Shown here piece by piece: positions 52,123 to 59,917 of a DNA stretch of 59,969 nucleotides (its first letter is position 1; the number at the start of each line of letters is the position of its first letter). Under the pieces are notes generated by a model. The model saw nothing but the letters and a program-made list of their open reading frames with translations. It was not told where the DNA came from and did no database searches. The stretch comes from an uncultured Muribaculaceae bacterium (GTDB lineage: Bacteria; Bacteroidota; Bacteroidia; Bacteroidales; Muribaculaceae): contig CAJTSR010000017.1 of assembly GCA_910579035.1 (NCBI GenBank), positions 1-59,969 of the forward strand, written 5' to 3'. The position numbers and the translations under genes are program-made.

Positions 52123-52896
52123 ATGGACGGCACGATAGAGATTGACGGTTTGAAATTGAGCTATTACCGCAGCGGCAACGGCGCTCAGCCTGTAATAGCG
52201 ATGCACGGCTGGGGCTGCAAAGCCTCTACCATCGCCTTGCTCGCCGCGGCGGCAACAGGCCCAGACACAACCGTGTACAATCTCGACCTGCCCGGATTCG
52301 GCACTTCCGACGAGCCACCGGCGTCGTGGGGCATCATGGACTACACACGCTTTGTGGAAGCATTCGCCGACCGTATGGGCATAGAGCGCCCCGTGCTCAT
52401 AGGCCACTCCTTCGGTGGCCGCATAGCCATAGCATATGCCGCAGAGCGCCCGACCTCAAAGCTGATTCTTGTCGACGCCGCCGGCATCAAGCCCCGCAGA
52501 AGCCTCAAATACTACTTCAAGGTATACAGCTTCAAGGCGGCCAAGCACATACTCCCCCTTGTCGCGGGCAAAACACGCGGTGCACGCATAATCGACCGTA
52601 TGCGTGGGAAAGCCGGATCTTCCGACTATGCGGCGGCATCGCCCGTGATGCGCGCAATCATGAGCCGCGTGGTAAACGAAGACCTTACCCACAAGCTAAG
52701 CTCGATACCCTCCCCCACCCTGCTAATATGGGGAGAGGAAGATACCGCCACGCCTCTTTCCGACGCCAGAAAGATGGAACGGCTGATACCCGACGCAGGC
52801 CTTGTGTCCTATCCGGGCTGCGGACATTATTCGTTCCTCGAACGCCCGGCACAAACCCGCGCCGTGATCGAAAATTTCCTCAATATCAAAAGATGA
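52123..52896 (+). CDS. Alpha/beta-fold hydrolase
   Basis: A 257-residue alpha/beta hydrolase starting at MDGTIEIDGLKLSYYRSG (ATG 52123), placed by the promoter 29 bases upstream. The oxyanion segment MHGWGCKAS (~28-36), the nucleophile Ser96 in GHSFGG, the acid in LLIWGEEDTATP (~215) and the His in GCGHYSFLE (~238) are all present, so it should be active. It has no signal peptide, so it is cytoplasmic. Substrate is unknown; the fold includes esterases, peptidases and lactonases. It overlaps the next gene by 4 bases (ATGA), which makes a shared pathway with the MurF-like and Ddl-like ligases probable. Confidence 0.85.
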   Translation: MDGTIEIDGLKLSYYRSGNGAQPVIAMHGWGCKASTIALLAAAATGPDTTVYNLDLPGFGTSDEPPASWGIMDYTRFVEAFADRMGIERPVLIGHSFGGRIAIAYAAERPTSKLILVDAAGIKPRRSLKYYFKVYSFKAAKHILPLVAGKTRGARIIDRMRGKAGSSDYAAASPVMRAIMSRVVNEDLTHKLSSIPSPTLLIWGEEDTATPLSDARKMERLIPDAGLVSYPGCGHYSFLERPAQTRAVIENFLNIKR

Positions 52897-54503
52897 CCAC
52901 AAGCATTATCATATCGGCCGTATTGGCAATAGTATTCGTTGCGGCGGCTGCGGCATTGAGCCTGCGCCGCGACCTCACGATGTTTCAGCAGAACTCATAC
53001 CGCCCCGAGCGCTACCGCCGATGGCTCAACGAATCAGGCGAGAGCACTACCGCGCACCGCCTCGGAGCCTTGATTGTGTTCCTGTTCGTGCTCACACCGT
53101 TCTGCCCGCCCATGTTCGGGCTTGGCTGTATCGCAGGATATTCCGTGATATACGGCACATGGCTGCTGAGGCGCAAATATAAAAAGCCGCTGGCTATGAC
53201 GCACCGCGCCGCCCGCATATACGCCACATGCTGCGCGTTGGCTGTATTGATTGCCGCCACTGCGTGGCTCATATCCGCCCGAACTGCTACAAGCAGCGTG
53301 CCTCTCCAGAACGGCCTGCTCGCAGCTGCCGAGGCGCTCCTCCTTGTGTGCGCCCTGCCGTGGCTCATAGTCCTTGGCAACACGCTGCTGAGGCCCGTCG
53401 AGAAATCAATCAACAAACGATATTACAACGACGCCCGCCAGCGCCTCAAAGCTATGCCCGCGCTGAAAATAATAGGCGTCACCGGCAGCTACGGAAAAAC
53501 AACCACTAAGCACTATATGCAACGCATACTGTCGGAACGCTACGAAACCCTTATGACCCCCGGCAGCTACAACACTACCCTCGGCGTGATACGCACAATC
53601 CGCGAAATGCTCAAGCCATACCACGAAGTATTCATCGTGGAGATGGGCGCGAAGCAGACCGGCGACATCAAGGAGATATGCGACCTCGTGGAACCCTCCG
53701 CAGGAATTATCACTGCCGTAGGACCACAGCATCTCGAATCGTTCAAAACGATTGAAAACGTGCGCGACACCAAGTTCGAGCTTGCCGACAGCATTCCCGC
53801 CGACGGCATCGTGATAATCAACAACGACTTCCCAATGATTGCCACCCGCGAGGTAGGCAACACCCGCTGCATACGCTACGGAGTATCGTCGGAAGCGAGC
53901 TACAAAGCCGAGAACATAACGTACACCCCCGAAGGGACACGATTCACCGTCACCGCTCCCGACGGATGGAGCCTCGACCTCTCCACCCGCCTCGTGGGCG
54001 AGTGCAACATATCCAACCTCCTTGCAGCAGTTGCCATGGCAAGGCAGCTCGGCGTCCCCGACGAGTCGATACGCTACGCCGTTGCGCGCATAGAGCAGGT
54101 AGAGCACCGTCTGAGCATCAAGCGGGTACCCGGAGGCCTTACCATAATCGACGATGCCTTCAACAGCAACCCCGTAGGCTCGGCAATGGCGCTCGACGTC
54201 CTCGCCGCCATGACACAGGGCAAGCGTATCCTCATAACGCCCGGCATGATAGAGCTTGGCGAGCAACAGCACGAACTCAACGAGCAATTCGGCTTCAAGG
54301 CAGCCTCTTGCTGCGACATAGCCATAGTGGTAGGCCGCTACAACCGCGACGCCATCGTTGCAGGACTCGAGCGCGGAGGAATGCCGGCCGAGGCAATACG
54401 CCCCGTCGACACCTTCGCCGACGCGCAGCAACTACTCTCGGCATCGGCTGCCACCGGCGACACCGTGCTATACGAAAACGATCTTCCAGACACATTCAAA
54501 TAG
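52893..54503 (+). CDS. Membrane-anchored MurF-like Mur ligase
   Basis: A 536-residue Mur ligase with a membrane domain in front. Four hydrophobic segments (~4-24, ~57-85, ~106-128, ~140-165) replace the usual MurF UDP-substrate domain. The ligase core is clear: P-loop GVTGSYGKTTTK (~195-206), PGSYNTTLGVI, EMGAKQTGDIKEICDLVEPSAGIITAVGPQHLESF, NISNLLAAVAMA, LTIIDDAFNSNPVGSAMALDVLAAM and GMIELGEQQHELNEQFG. These are MurF-like motifs, so it should attach a dipeptide or similar group to a carboxylate using ATP. The lack of the usual N-terminal UMtripeptide-binding domain and the membrane anchor suggest a substrate other than UDP-MurNAc-tripeptide, perhaps lipid-linked. It is set between a hydrolase and a Ddl-like gene. 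Confidence 0.85.
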   Translation: MTTSIIISAVLAIVFVAAAAALSLRRDLTMFQQNSYRPERYRRWLNESGESTTAHRLGALIVFLFVLTPFCPPMFGLGCIAGYSVIYGTWLLRRKYKKPLAMTHRAARIYATCCALAVLIAATAWLISARTATSSVPLQNGLLAAAEALLLVCALPWLIVLGNTLLRPVEKSINKRYYNDARQRLKAMPALKIIGVTGSYGKTTTKHYMQRILSERYETLMTPGSYNTTLGVIRTIREMLKPYHEVFIVEMGAKQTGDIKEICDLVEPSAGIITAVGPQHLESFKTIENVRDTKFELADSIPADGIVIINNDFPMIATREVGNTRCIRYGVSSEASYKAENITYTPEGTRFTVTAPDGWSLDLSTRLVGECNISNLLAAVAMARQLGVPDESIRYAVARIEQVEHRLSIKRVPGGLTIIDDAFNSNPVGSAMALDVLAAMTQGKRILITPGMIELGEQQHELNEQFGFKAASCCDIAIVVGRYNRDAIVAGLERGGMPAEAIRPVDTFADAQQLLSASAATGDTVLYENDLPDTFK

Positions 54504-54515
54504 AATAAAGCTACA

Positions 54516-55703
54516 ATGAAAACACGCATTGGAGTATTTTTCGGCGGACGTTCCACCGAACACGAAATATCAGTAATCTCGGCCAATCAGGCCATGGCGG
54601 CTATCGACCGCGACAAATACGAAGTCATACCCGTATATATAACCAAGCAGGGAAAATGGTACACAGGCCCACTGCTTACCGACGTTAAGAACTACCGCGA
54701 TACCGACACCCTTCTGAAAGGCAGCACCGAGGTATACATGCGCCCTGTCTATGGCGATTTCAACCTCTACAAAGCCAACTCCGGAGGAATGTTCGCCTCC
54801 AAGGCACCGGCTGCCACCCTCGACGTGGCAATACCCGTGCTGCACGGCAGCAACGGCGAGGACGGCACCTTCGAGGGCGTGCTCGAAACCATAGGCCTGC
54901 CCTATGCCGGCTGCGGAGTGCTCGCATCGGCCAACGGCATGGACAAAATCACGATGAAGATGATTCTCGCAGCCAACGGCATACCCGTGGTAGACTATGT
55001 GTGGTTCACCGACAAGCAGTGGTTCACACAGCGCGACACCATCATAGGCAACATCGAGGAACGCCTCCGCTACCCCGTGATAGTGAAGCCCGCAAACCTC
55101 GGCAGCAGCGTGGGAATAGGCCGCGCCGACAACCGCGAACAGCTTATGGAGCGCATCGAAGACGCCGAGCGCTACTCCACTCGCCTCATCGTGGAAAAAC
55201 TCGTCGAAAACCTGCAGGAAATCAACTGCTCCGTGCTCGGTGATGCCGACAACTACGAAACCTCCGTGCTCGAAGAGCCCATCAAAAGCGGCGAAATTCT
55301 GTCCTACACCGACAAATATATGGGCGGCAGCAAGGACAACCGAGGCATGCACGCGGCCCAGAAACGCATCCCGGCAGAACTTCCCGCCTCCGAAACAGAA
55401 CGCATACGCTTCCTCGCCGGCGAAACATTCCGAGTGCTCGGCTGCCACGGAGTAAGCCGCGTGGACGTGATGGTCGACAGCGCCACACGACAGATTTACG
55501 TCAACGAAATCAACACCATACCCGGCTCGCTTTCGTTCTATCTGTGGGAAGCCTGCGGCGTGTCGTTCACCGAACTTATGGACCGCCTCGTGCACCTCGC
55601 CCTCAAAAGACGCCGCGAACAAGAAGCCAAGACCGTGAGCTACGACCAAAACATCTTCGCTATGGGCGGAGGCACCAAAGGCGGCGTAAAAGGCATAAAA
55701 TAA
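54516..55703 (+). CDS. D-alanine--D-alanine ligase-type ATP-grasp enzyme (long form)
   Basis: A 395-residue Ddl-family protein. It has the N-terminal GVFFGGRSTEHEISVISA, the HGSNGEDGTFEGVLETIGLPYAGCGVLAS loop, VIVKPANLGSSVGIGRA, LQEINCSVLGD, the omega-loop YTDKYMGG with the Lys-Tyr pair found in D-Ala-D-Ala rather than D-Ala-D-Lac enzymes, and metal-binding YVNEINTIPGSLSFYLWE. It is some 70 residues longer than typical Ddl, with extra sequence after the first domain (~60-90) and at the tail. It could supply D-Ala-D-Ala (or a related dipeptide) to the MurF-like ligase encoded 12 bases upstream. Whether the genome has a second, housekeeping ddl cannot be seen here. Its stop shares one base with the next start (TAATG). 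Confidence 0.88.
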   Translation: MKTRIGVFFGGRSTEHEISVISANQAMAAIDRDKYEVIPVYITKQGKWYTGPLLTDVKNYRDTDTLLKGSTEVYMRPVYGDFNLYKANSGGMFASKAPAATLDVAIPVLHGSNGEDGTFEGVLETIGLPYAGCGVLASANGMDKITMKMILAANGIPVVDYVWFTDKQWFTQRDTIIGNIEERLRYPVIVKPANLGSSVGIGRADNREQLMERIEDAERYSTRLIVEKLVENLQEINCSVLGDADNYETSVLEEPIKSGEILSYTDKYMGGSKDNRGMHAAQKRIPAELPASETERIRFLAGETFRVLGCHGVSRVDVMVDSATRQIYVNEINTIPGSLSFYLWEACGVSFTELMDRLVHLALKRRREQEAKTVSYDQNIFAMGGGTKGGVKGIK

Positions 55704-56446
55704 TGTTCAGCATATTCAAAAGCAAGCCCAAAGAGCCGGTGAAGCTATGCTTCGCCACCGACATACACTGCCACGTGCTGCCTGGCATCGACGACGGCTC
55801 GCCTGATGTCAAAACATCGGCCGACCTCGTGGAGCGTATGCAGGCGTGGGGCATAGAGCGCGTTCTTGCATCGCCGCACGTCACACAGGGCACATTCGAG
55901 AACACACTCGGAACAATCACTCCGGCCATCGAAGCACTCCGCAGCGAACTTGCCGCGCGAGGCTGCGGCATAGCGCTCGGCCATTCGGCAGAATACCGCA
56001 TCGACGCACTGCTCGCCTCGCGCATAGAGGCCGACGACCTCATGCCCTATCCCAACAAGTTCCTGCTGATTGAAAACTCCTTCATACAGGAGCCACTGAA
56101 CCTCGAACAACTCGTATTCGACCTCCAGCTGAAAGGCTACCAGCCGATACTGGCACACCCTGAGCGATACAACTACTATTACAGCAAGCGCGACCGGTAC
56201 GAACATCTCCACGACATCGGCCTGATGTTCCAGATCAACCTCCTGAGCCTCGCAGGGGCATACAAAGGCCCGGAACGCAAGATAGCGCGCGACCTCATCA
56301 AACGCCGCCTCGTCGACTTCGCAGGCACCGACCTCCACAGGCACCGCCACGCCGACGCCATCGACGCCTACCTCCGCACCCGCGACGCCGCCTCCGACAT
56401 GGACGCCCTCGCCCCCCTCCTCCACAACGACACCGCCTTCACCTAA
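55703..56446 (+). CDS. CpsB/YwqE-type PHP-family tyrosine-protein phosphatase
   Basis: A 247-residue PHP-domain phosphatase. Metal ligands are visible in DIHCHVLPGIDDGSPD (His22, His24, Asp), LASPHVTQG, LLIENSF, LAHPERYNYYY and DFAGTDLHRHRH. The CpsB/YwqE family dephosphorylates tyrosine kinases of the Wzc/CpsD type, and the Wzc at 29473 is a candidate partner. The start ATG at 55703 uses the last base of the Ddl stop, so translation is coupled. Its presence in a peptidoglycan-ligase operon rather than in the wza/wzc cluster is unusual. A terminator follows. Confidence 0.9.
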   Translation: MFSIFKSKPKEPVKLCFATDIHCHVLPGIDDGSPDVKTSADLVERMQAWGIERVLASPHVTQGTFENTLGTITPAIEALRSELAARGCGIALGHSAEYRIDALLASRIEADDLMPYPNKFLLIENSFIQEPLNLEQLVFDLQLKGYQPILAHPERYNYYYSKRDRYEHLHDIGLMFQINLLSLAGAYKGPERKIARDLIKRRLVDFAGTDLHRHRHADAIDAYLRTRDAASDMDALAPLLHNDTAFT

Positions 56447-56468
56447 ACCCCACAGCTAAACGCATAAA

Positions 56469-56510
56469 CGAAGCGTCCGGACTCTATTTCAAGAAAATCC
56501 GGACGCTTCG
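56469..56510. terminator. Hairpin between the CpsB-like gene and rpoD
   Basis: CGAAGCGTCCGGA and TCCGGACGCTTCG form a perfect 13-bp stem around a 16-base loop. It lies between the convergent cpsB-like and rpoD genes and can stop transcription from either side, although no long T-tract follows. Confidence 0.75.
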
Positions 56511-56526
56511 CTTATGTTAATTGATA

Positions 56527-57387
56527 TCAGGAGCCGAGGTAGCTTTTGAGCAGGCGGCTCTTCTGGCCTTTGAGGCGGCGGATAGCCTTTTCCTTAATCT
56601 GGCGCACGCGCTCGCGGGTCAAATCGAATTTCGCGCCGATTTCTTCGAGAGTCATTTCCTGGCAACCGATGCCGAAGAACATCTTCAATATCTCGCGCTC
56701 GCGCTCGTGGAGCTGGCGGAGGGCGCGCTCAACCTCGTTGGAAAGCGATTCCTGATTGAGGGCGGCATCGGCCATAGGGCTGTCGTCGTTTGTGAGCACG
56801 TCGAGAAGACTGTTGTCCTCACCTTCGACAAAGGGCGCGTCAACCGAAATATGGCGTCCCGATACCTTGAGGGTATCGGCAATTTTTTCAACGGGAACAT
56901 CGAGGGTTTCAGCCAGCTCCTCGGGAGAGGGGCGGCGTTCGTTCTCCTGCTCGAACTTGGAAAGAGCCTTGCCTATCTTATTAAGCGAACCAACCTGGTT
57001 GAGAGGCAGGCGCACTATTCGGCTCTGCTCGGCGAGAGCCTGCAGAATCGACTGGCGAATCCACCACACGGCATACGAGATAAACTTGAAGCCTCGTGTT
57101 TCGTCGAATTTACGCGCAGCCTTGATAAGGCCGAGGTTTCCCTCGTTGATAAGGTCGGGGAGCGAAAGTCCCTGGTTCTGATATTGCTTGGCCACCGACA
57201 CCACAAAGCGCAGGTTTGCGCGTGTCAGCTTTTCGAGAGCGGCTTGGTCACCTTGCTTGATGCGCTGAGCGAGTTCCACCTCCTCTTCTACAGAAATCAG
57301 CTCTTCACGGCCTATTTCCTGAAGGTATTTATCGAGCGACGCACTTTCGCGGTTGGTAATTGATTTGGTGATTTTTAGTTGTCTCAT
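56527..57387 (-). CDS. rpoD: Primary RNA polymerase sigma factor (RpoD/SigA)
   Basis: A 286-residue sigma-70 factor, the compact primary form of Bacteroidetes, which reads TTTG/TAnnTTTG promoters. I start at MRQLKITKSITNRESASLDKYLQEI (ATG 57387). Regions visible in order: 1.2 (DKYLQEIGREELISVEEEVELAQRI), 2 (LRFVVSVAKQYQNQGLSLPDLINEGNLGLIKAARKFDETRGFKFISYAVWWIRQSIL), 3 (RLPLNQVGSLNKIGKALSKFEQENERRPSPEELAE), and 4 (LHEREREILKMFFGIGCQEMTLEEIGAKFDLTRERVRQIKEKAIRRLKG). There is no long acidic region 1.1, as is normal for the phylum. A -7-like TACCTTTG lies 38 bases upstream. Confidence 0.96.
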   Translation of the reverse strand: MRQLKITKSITNRESASLDKYLQEIGREELISVEEEVELAQRIKQGDQAALEKLTRANLRFVVSVAKQYQNQGLSLPDLINEGNLGLIKAARKFDETRGFKFISYAVWWIRQSILQALAEQSRIVRLPLNQVGSLNKIGKALSKFEQENERRPSPEELAETLDVPVEKIADTLKVSGRHISVDAPFVEGEDNSLLDVLTNDDSPMADAALNQESLSNEVERALRQLHEREREILKMFFGIGCQEMTLEEIGAKFDLTRERVRQIKEKAIRRLKGQKSRLLKSYLGS

Positions 57388-57424
57388 TTCGCTTTTATGA
57401 ACCGGTTGTTTTGCAATTAGCTTG

Positions 57425-57432
57425 CAAAGGTA
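57425..57432 (-). promoter_or_regulatory. -7-like element of rpoD
   Basis: The minus strand reads TACCTTTG (TAnnTTTG) 38 bases before the rpoD ATG. The expected -33 TTTG is not present at 19-20 bases. Confidence 0.5.
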
Positions 57433-57466
57433 CAAAAAATTTCTGAATTATGTACTTAGGGATAAC

Positions 57467-57507
57467 GCCGGCGGGGGTCGCACGTTGTGTGTAGACTCCC
57501 CGCCGGC
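57467..57507. terminator. G/C-rich hairpin between the ABC exporter and rpoD
   Basis: GCCGGCGGGG pairs with CCCCGCCGGC around a 21-base loop. It lies after the ABC permease stop (57539) and before the rpoD -7 element on the minus strand, so it probably ends the natAB-like transcript. No T-tract follows. Confidence 0.65.
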
Positions 57508-57538
57508 TCGTTATTTAGCCATTTTTAACACAACCATA

Positions 57539-58801
57539 TCATTTATACCTTGCCCAGCGTATGATTTCCATAAGGGTCGGCTTCTTTCCATACATAAATA
57601 TGCCCACACGGTATATCTTGGCGCAAACCCATATAAGAGCCATAAAGCTGGCATACAGCACGGCGAGTGAAAGCAGTATCTCCCACATAGGCACCCCGTA
57701 GGGCAGGCGGCTCATCATTGCCATAGGCGACGTGAAGGGGAACACCGACACCCAGAACGACAATGTGGAGTTCGGGTTGTTCAGTATCGCCATCGAAGCC
57801 ACGATGCCTATTATCACCGGCATGGTTGCAATGGTGGATAGCTGCGAAGCGTCCTGCACATTGTCGACAGCCGAGCCGATAGCCGCGTATATGGCCGAGT
57901 AGAACAGATAGCCGCCGATAAAGAACAGCACCAGATACACAAACAGGCTGGTGATGAATCCGGTGTCGGCGAGCTGCCCCATAGCGGCGGTAAATTCGGC
58001 ATTTCCGTCAGCTTCGGCAAGTCCCGAAAGCATAGGAACGGTCCACAAGGAGCAAGCTCCGAGTACAACAGCCCATATCAGTATCTGGGTTATGGCCACA
58101 AGCCCCACGCCGACTATCTTGCCGAGCATAAGCGAAGTCGGTTTGACCGAAGACACCACTATTTCGAGCACGCGATTGTTTTTCTCCTCGATTATAGAGT
58201 TCATCACCATCTGGCCGTATATGAGGATAAACATATACAGCATCATATCCAGCATCAGGCCAATGAAGTACGACAGCGTTGCCGACGATGCCGTGTCCTC
58301 TTCCTTGTCGATGCGTATGGTTGGATAGTCGACTGTGACCTGCACATCTGCAAGAATCTGCTTGATGTTGGCAATATCGTATGCCTCGAGGCGTATGTCC
58401 TCTATAGCATTTTCCAGCTGCTGCGATATGTAGCTGCTCGTCGCCATAGCCGGAGCACCACGGCTGTATAGCGTTATCGACTGGCCGGGACGCTTCACCA
58501 CGTCGGCTCCAAGCACAAGGATAGCGTCGTACGCCTCGTCGGAGCGCAGGCTGTCGAGCGGAGCCGAAGCCTCTATGAAATGTACTTCGCCATTGTCCGA
58601 GAGGCGCCCGGCCACATCGCCGCTCTCGTCGATTACGGCAACGATACGGCTCTCCGGGGTGCTCAGCATCATTACCAGGGCAGGAGCGGCACTGAGGCCT
58701 ATCATCAGTATCGGCACAAGAATCGTGGATATGATAAAGCTCTTGCGCTTGACACGCGACAGATATTCGCGCGAGATTATTAATTTGAGTCCTGAGTTCA
58801 T
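57539..58801 (-). CDS. ABC-2-type transporter permease (NatB-like)
   Basis: A 420-residue membrane protein of the ABC-2/NatB type. After a short cytoplasmic start (ISREYLSRVKRKSF) comes a first helix (~20-45, FIISTILVPILMIGLSAAPALVMML), a large extracytoplasmic domain (~48-170), then five helices, including MLYMFILIYGQMVMNSIIEEKNNRVLEIVVSSVKPTSLMLGKIVGVGLVAITQILIW, TGFITSLFVYLVLFFIGGYLFYSAIYAAIGSAVD and the C-terminal pair. EEKNNRVLE is the conserved permease signature. It overlaps the ATPase gene by 4 bases and forms an exporter with it. Family members extrude sodium, peptides or drugs; the substrate here is unknown. Confidence 0.88.
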   Translation of the reverse strand: MNSGLKLIISREYLSRVKRKSFIISTILVPILMIGLSAAPALVMMLSTPESRIVAVIDESGDVAGRLSDNGEVHFIEASAPLDSLRSDEAYDAILVLGADVVKRPGQSITLYSRGAPAMATSSYISQQLENAIEDIRLEAYDIANIKQILADVQVTVDYPTIRIDKEEDTASSATLSYFIGLMLDMMLYMFILIYGQMVMNSIIEEKNNRVLEIVVSSVKPTSLMLGKIVGVGLVAITQILIWAVVLGACSLWTVPMLSGLAEADGNAEFTAAMGQLADTGFITSLFVYLVLFFIGGYLFYSAIYAAIGSAVDNVQDASQLSTIATMPVIIGIVASMAILNNPNSTLSFWVSVFPFTSPMAMMSRLPYGVPMWEILLSLAVLYASFMALIWVCAKIYRVGIFMYGKKPTLMEIIRWARYK

Positions 58802-59739
58802 TGTTTTGATTCGCTGTTAGATGCAGAAACTGCGGCTACAAAAATATCGTCCATCGACGGCAGCACATGGCGGAAACTGTTGATATGCACGGCCTCGTTG
58901 GCCGCAGCCAGAAGAGGACGCACATCGTCGGGCGACTGAAGGCTTATGGTGGCACGGGCATAGCCGCTGTCGTCAACCGAGCCGAGGTCGAAGCCCGCTC
59001 CCATATGCCCTACCGCCGCACGCAGACTTTCGGGATTGCCGGCAAAGGAAAATTCGTATATATTGGCTCCGAATTGTTCGCGAAGCTGCCCGACGGGTCC
59101 TGATAGTATGTTTCGCGAGCGGTTTATGAGCGTAATCTCGTCGCACAGTTCCTCGACGCTCGCCATATTGTGGGTAGAGAATATCACCGTGGCACCCTCG
59201 CTGCGCAGACGCAGTATCTCGCGCTTGAGAATGCCCGCATTGATAGGATCGAAGCCGGAGAACGGTTCGTCGAAAATAAGCAGCTTGGGCTGATGAAGAA
59301 CCGTGACGATAAACTGCACCTTCTGCGCCATGCCCTTCGAGAGCTCCTCTATCTTCTTGTCCCACCATTCGGATATCTCAAGCCGGTCGAACCAGTGGCG
59401 CAAAGCCTTTTCGGCGTCGTGCTTGCTCAGACCCTTGAGCCGGGCGAAGAACATAGCCTGCTCGCCGACCTTCATTTTCTTGTACAGGCCTCGCTCTTCC
59501 GGCAGGTAGCCTATGTGTGCCACGTCTGCAGCCGTGAGGGCGTGGCCATCGAACTCCACATATCCGCTGTCGGGAGCCGTGATATGGTTTATAATCCTGA
59601 TTAAGGTGGTCTTGCCCGCGCCATTGGGGCCTAAAAGCCCGTAGACCTTGCCGCGCGGCACGGCTATCGACACATCGTCCAACGCGCGATGACCGGTAAA
59701 ATCTTTTGTAATATTTTCTGCTATAAGGATATTATCCAT
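58798..59739 (-). CDS. ABC transporter ATP-binding protein (NatA-like)
   Basis: A 313-residue ATPase starting at MDNILIAENITKDF (ATG 59739); nineteen upstream codons are open but show no family similarity. Walker A is GPNGAGKTT (37-45), the signature is ELSKGMAQKVQFI, Walker B is LLIFDEPFSGFDPINAG, and the switch His is in STHNMASVEELCDE. The C-terminal ~80 residues form the extra domain typical of NatA-type proteins. It pairs with the permease gene (4-base overlap). Its 5' region contains the right-hand copy of the inverted repeat, ending 55 bases upstream of the start, and I see no consensus promoter closer in. Confidence 0.92.
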   Translation of the reverse strand: MDNILIAENITKDFTGHRALDDVSIAVPRGKVYGLLGPNGAGKTTLIRIINHITAPDSGYVEFDGHALTAADVAHIGYLPEERGLYKKMKVGEQAMFFARLKGLSKHDAEKALRHWFDRLEISEWWDKKIEELSKGMAQKVQFIVTVLHQPKLLIFDEPFSGFDPINAGILKREILRLRSEGATVIFSTHNMASVEELCDEITLINRSRNILSGPVGQLREQFGANIYEFSFAGNPESLRAAVGHMGAGFDLGSVDDSGYARATISLQSPDDVRPLLAAANEAVHINSFRHVLPSMDDIFVAAVSASNSESKQ

Positions 59740-59793
59740 CACTGATAAAAATGTTTTTATCATATATGACGCATAAAACAGACTTTTATTACA

Positions 59794-59917
59794 CAATGAT
59801 TCGGTAAAAATTACCGAAGTAGTTGAAACTTAAGTTAATATGTCGAATTGTCAAATACGAATGAATCGCCAAAGCGTTCATTATAAAAATCTTAGCGTAT
59901 GAACGTATTGGCGATTC
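59794..59917. repeat. Right copy of ~125-bp inverted repeat at window end
   Basis: This is the reverse complement of 1-126 with about a dozen differences and a 2-base length change in the A/T-rich loop. It contains the perfect hairpin TTCGGTAA/TTACCGAA (59800-59818), the palindrome AACTTAAGTT (59827-59836) and a ~20-bp imperfect inverted repeat (59860-59917). Beyond it, 59918-59969 holds another small dyad (ACTTCACC/GGTGTAAGT, loop TTTC). It sits just upstream of the natA-like gene. Confidence 0.85.
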
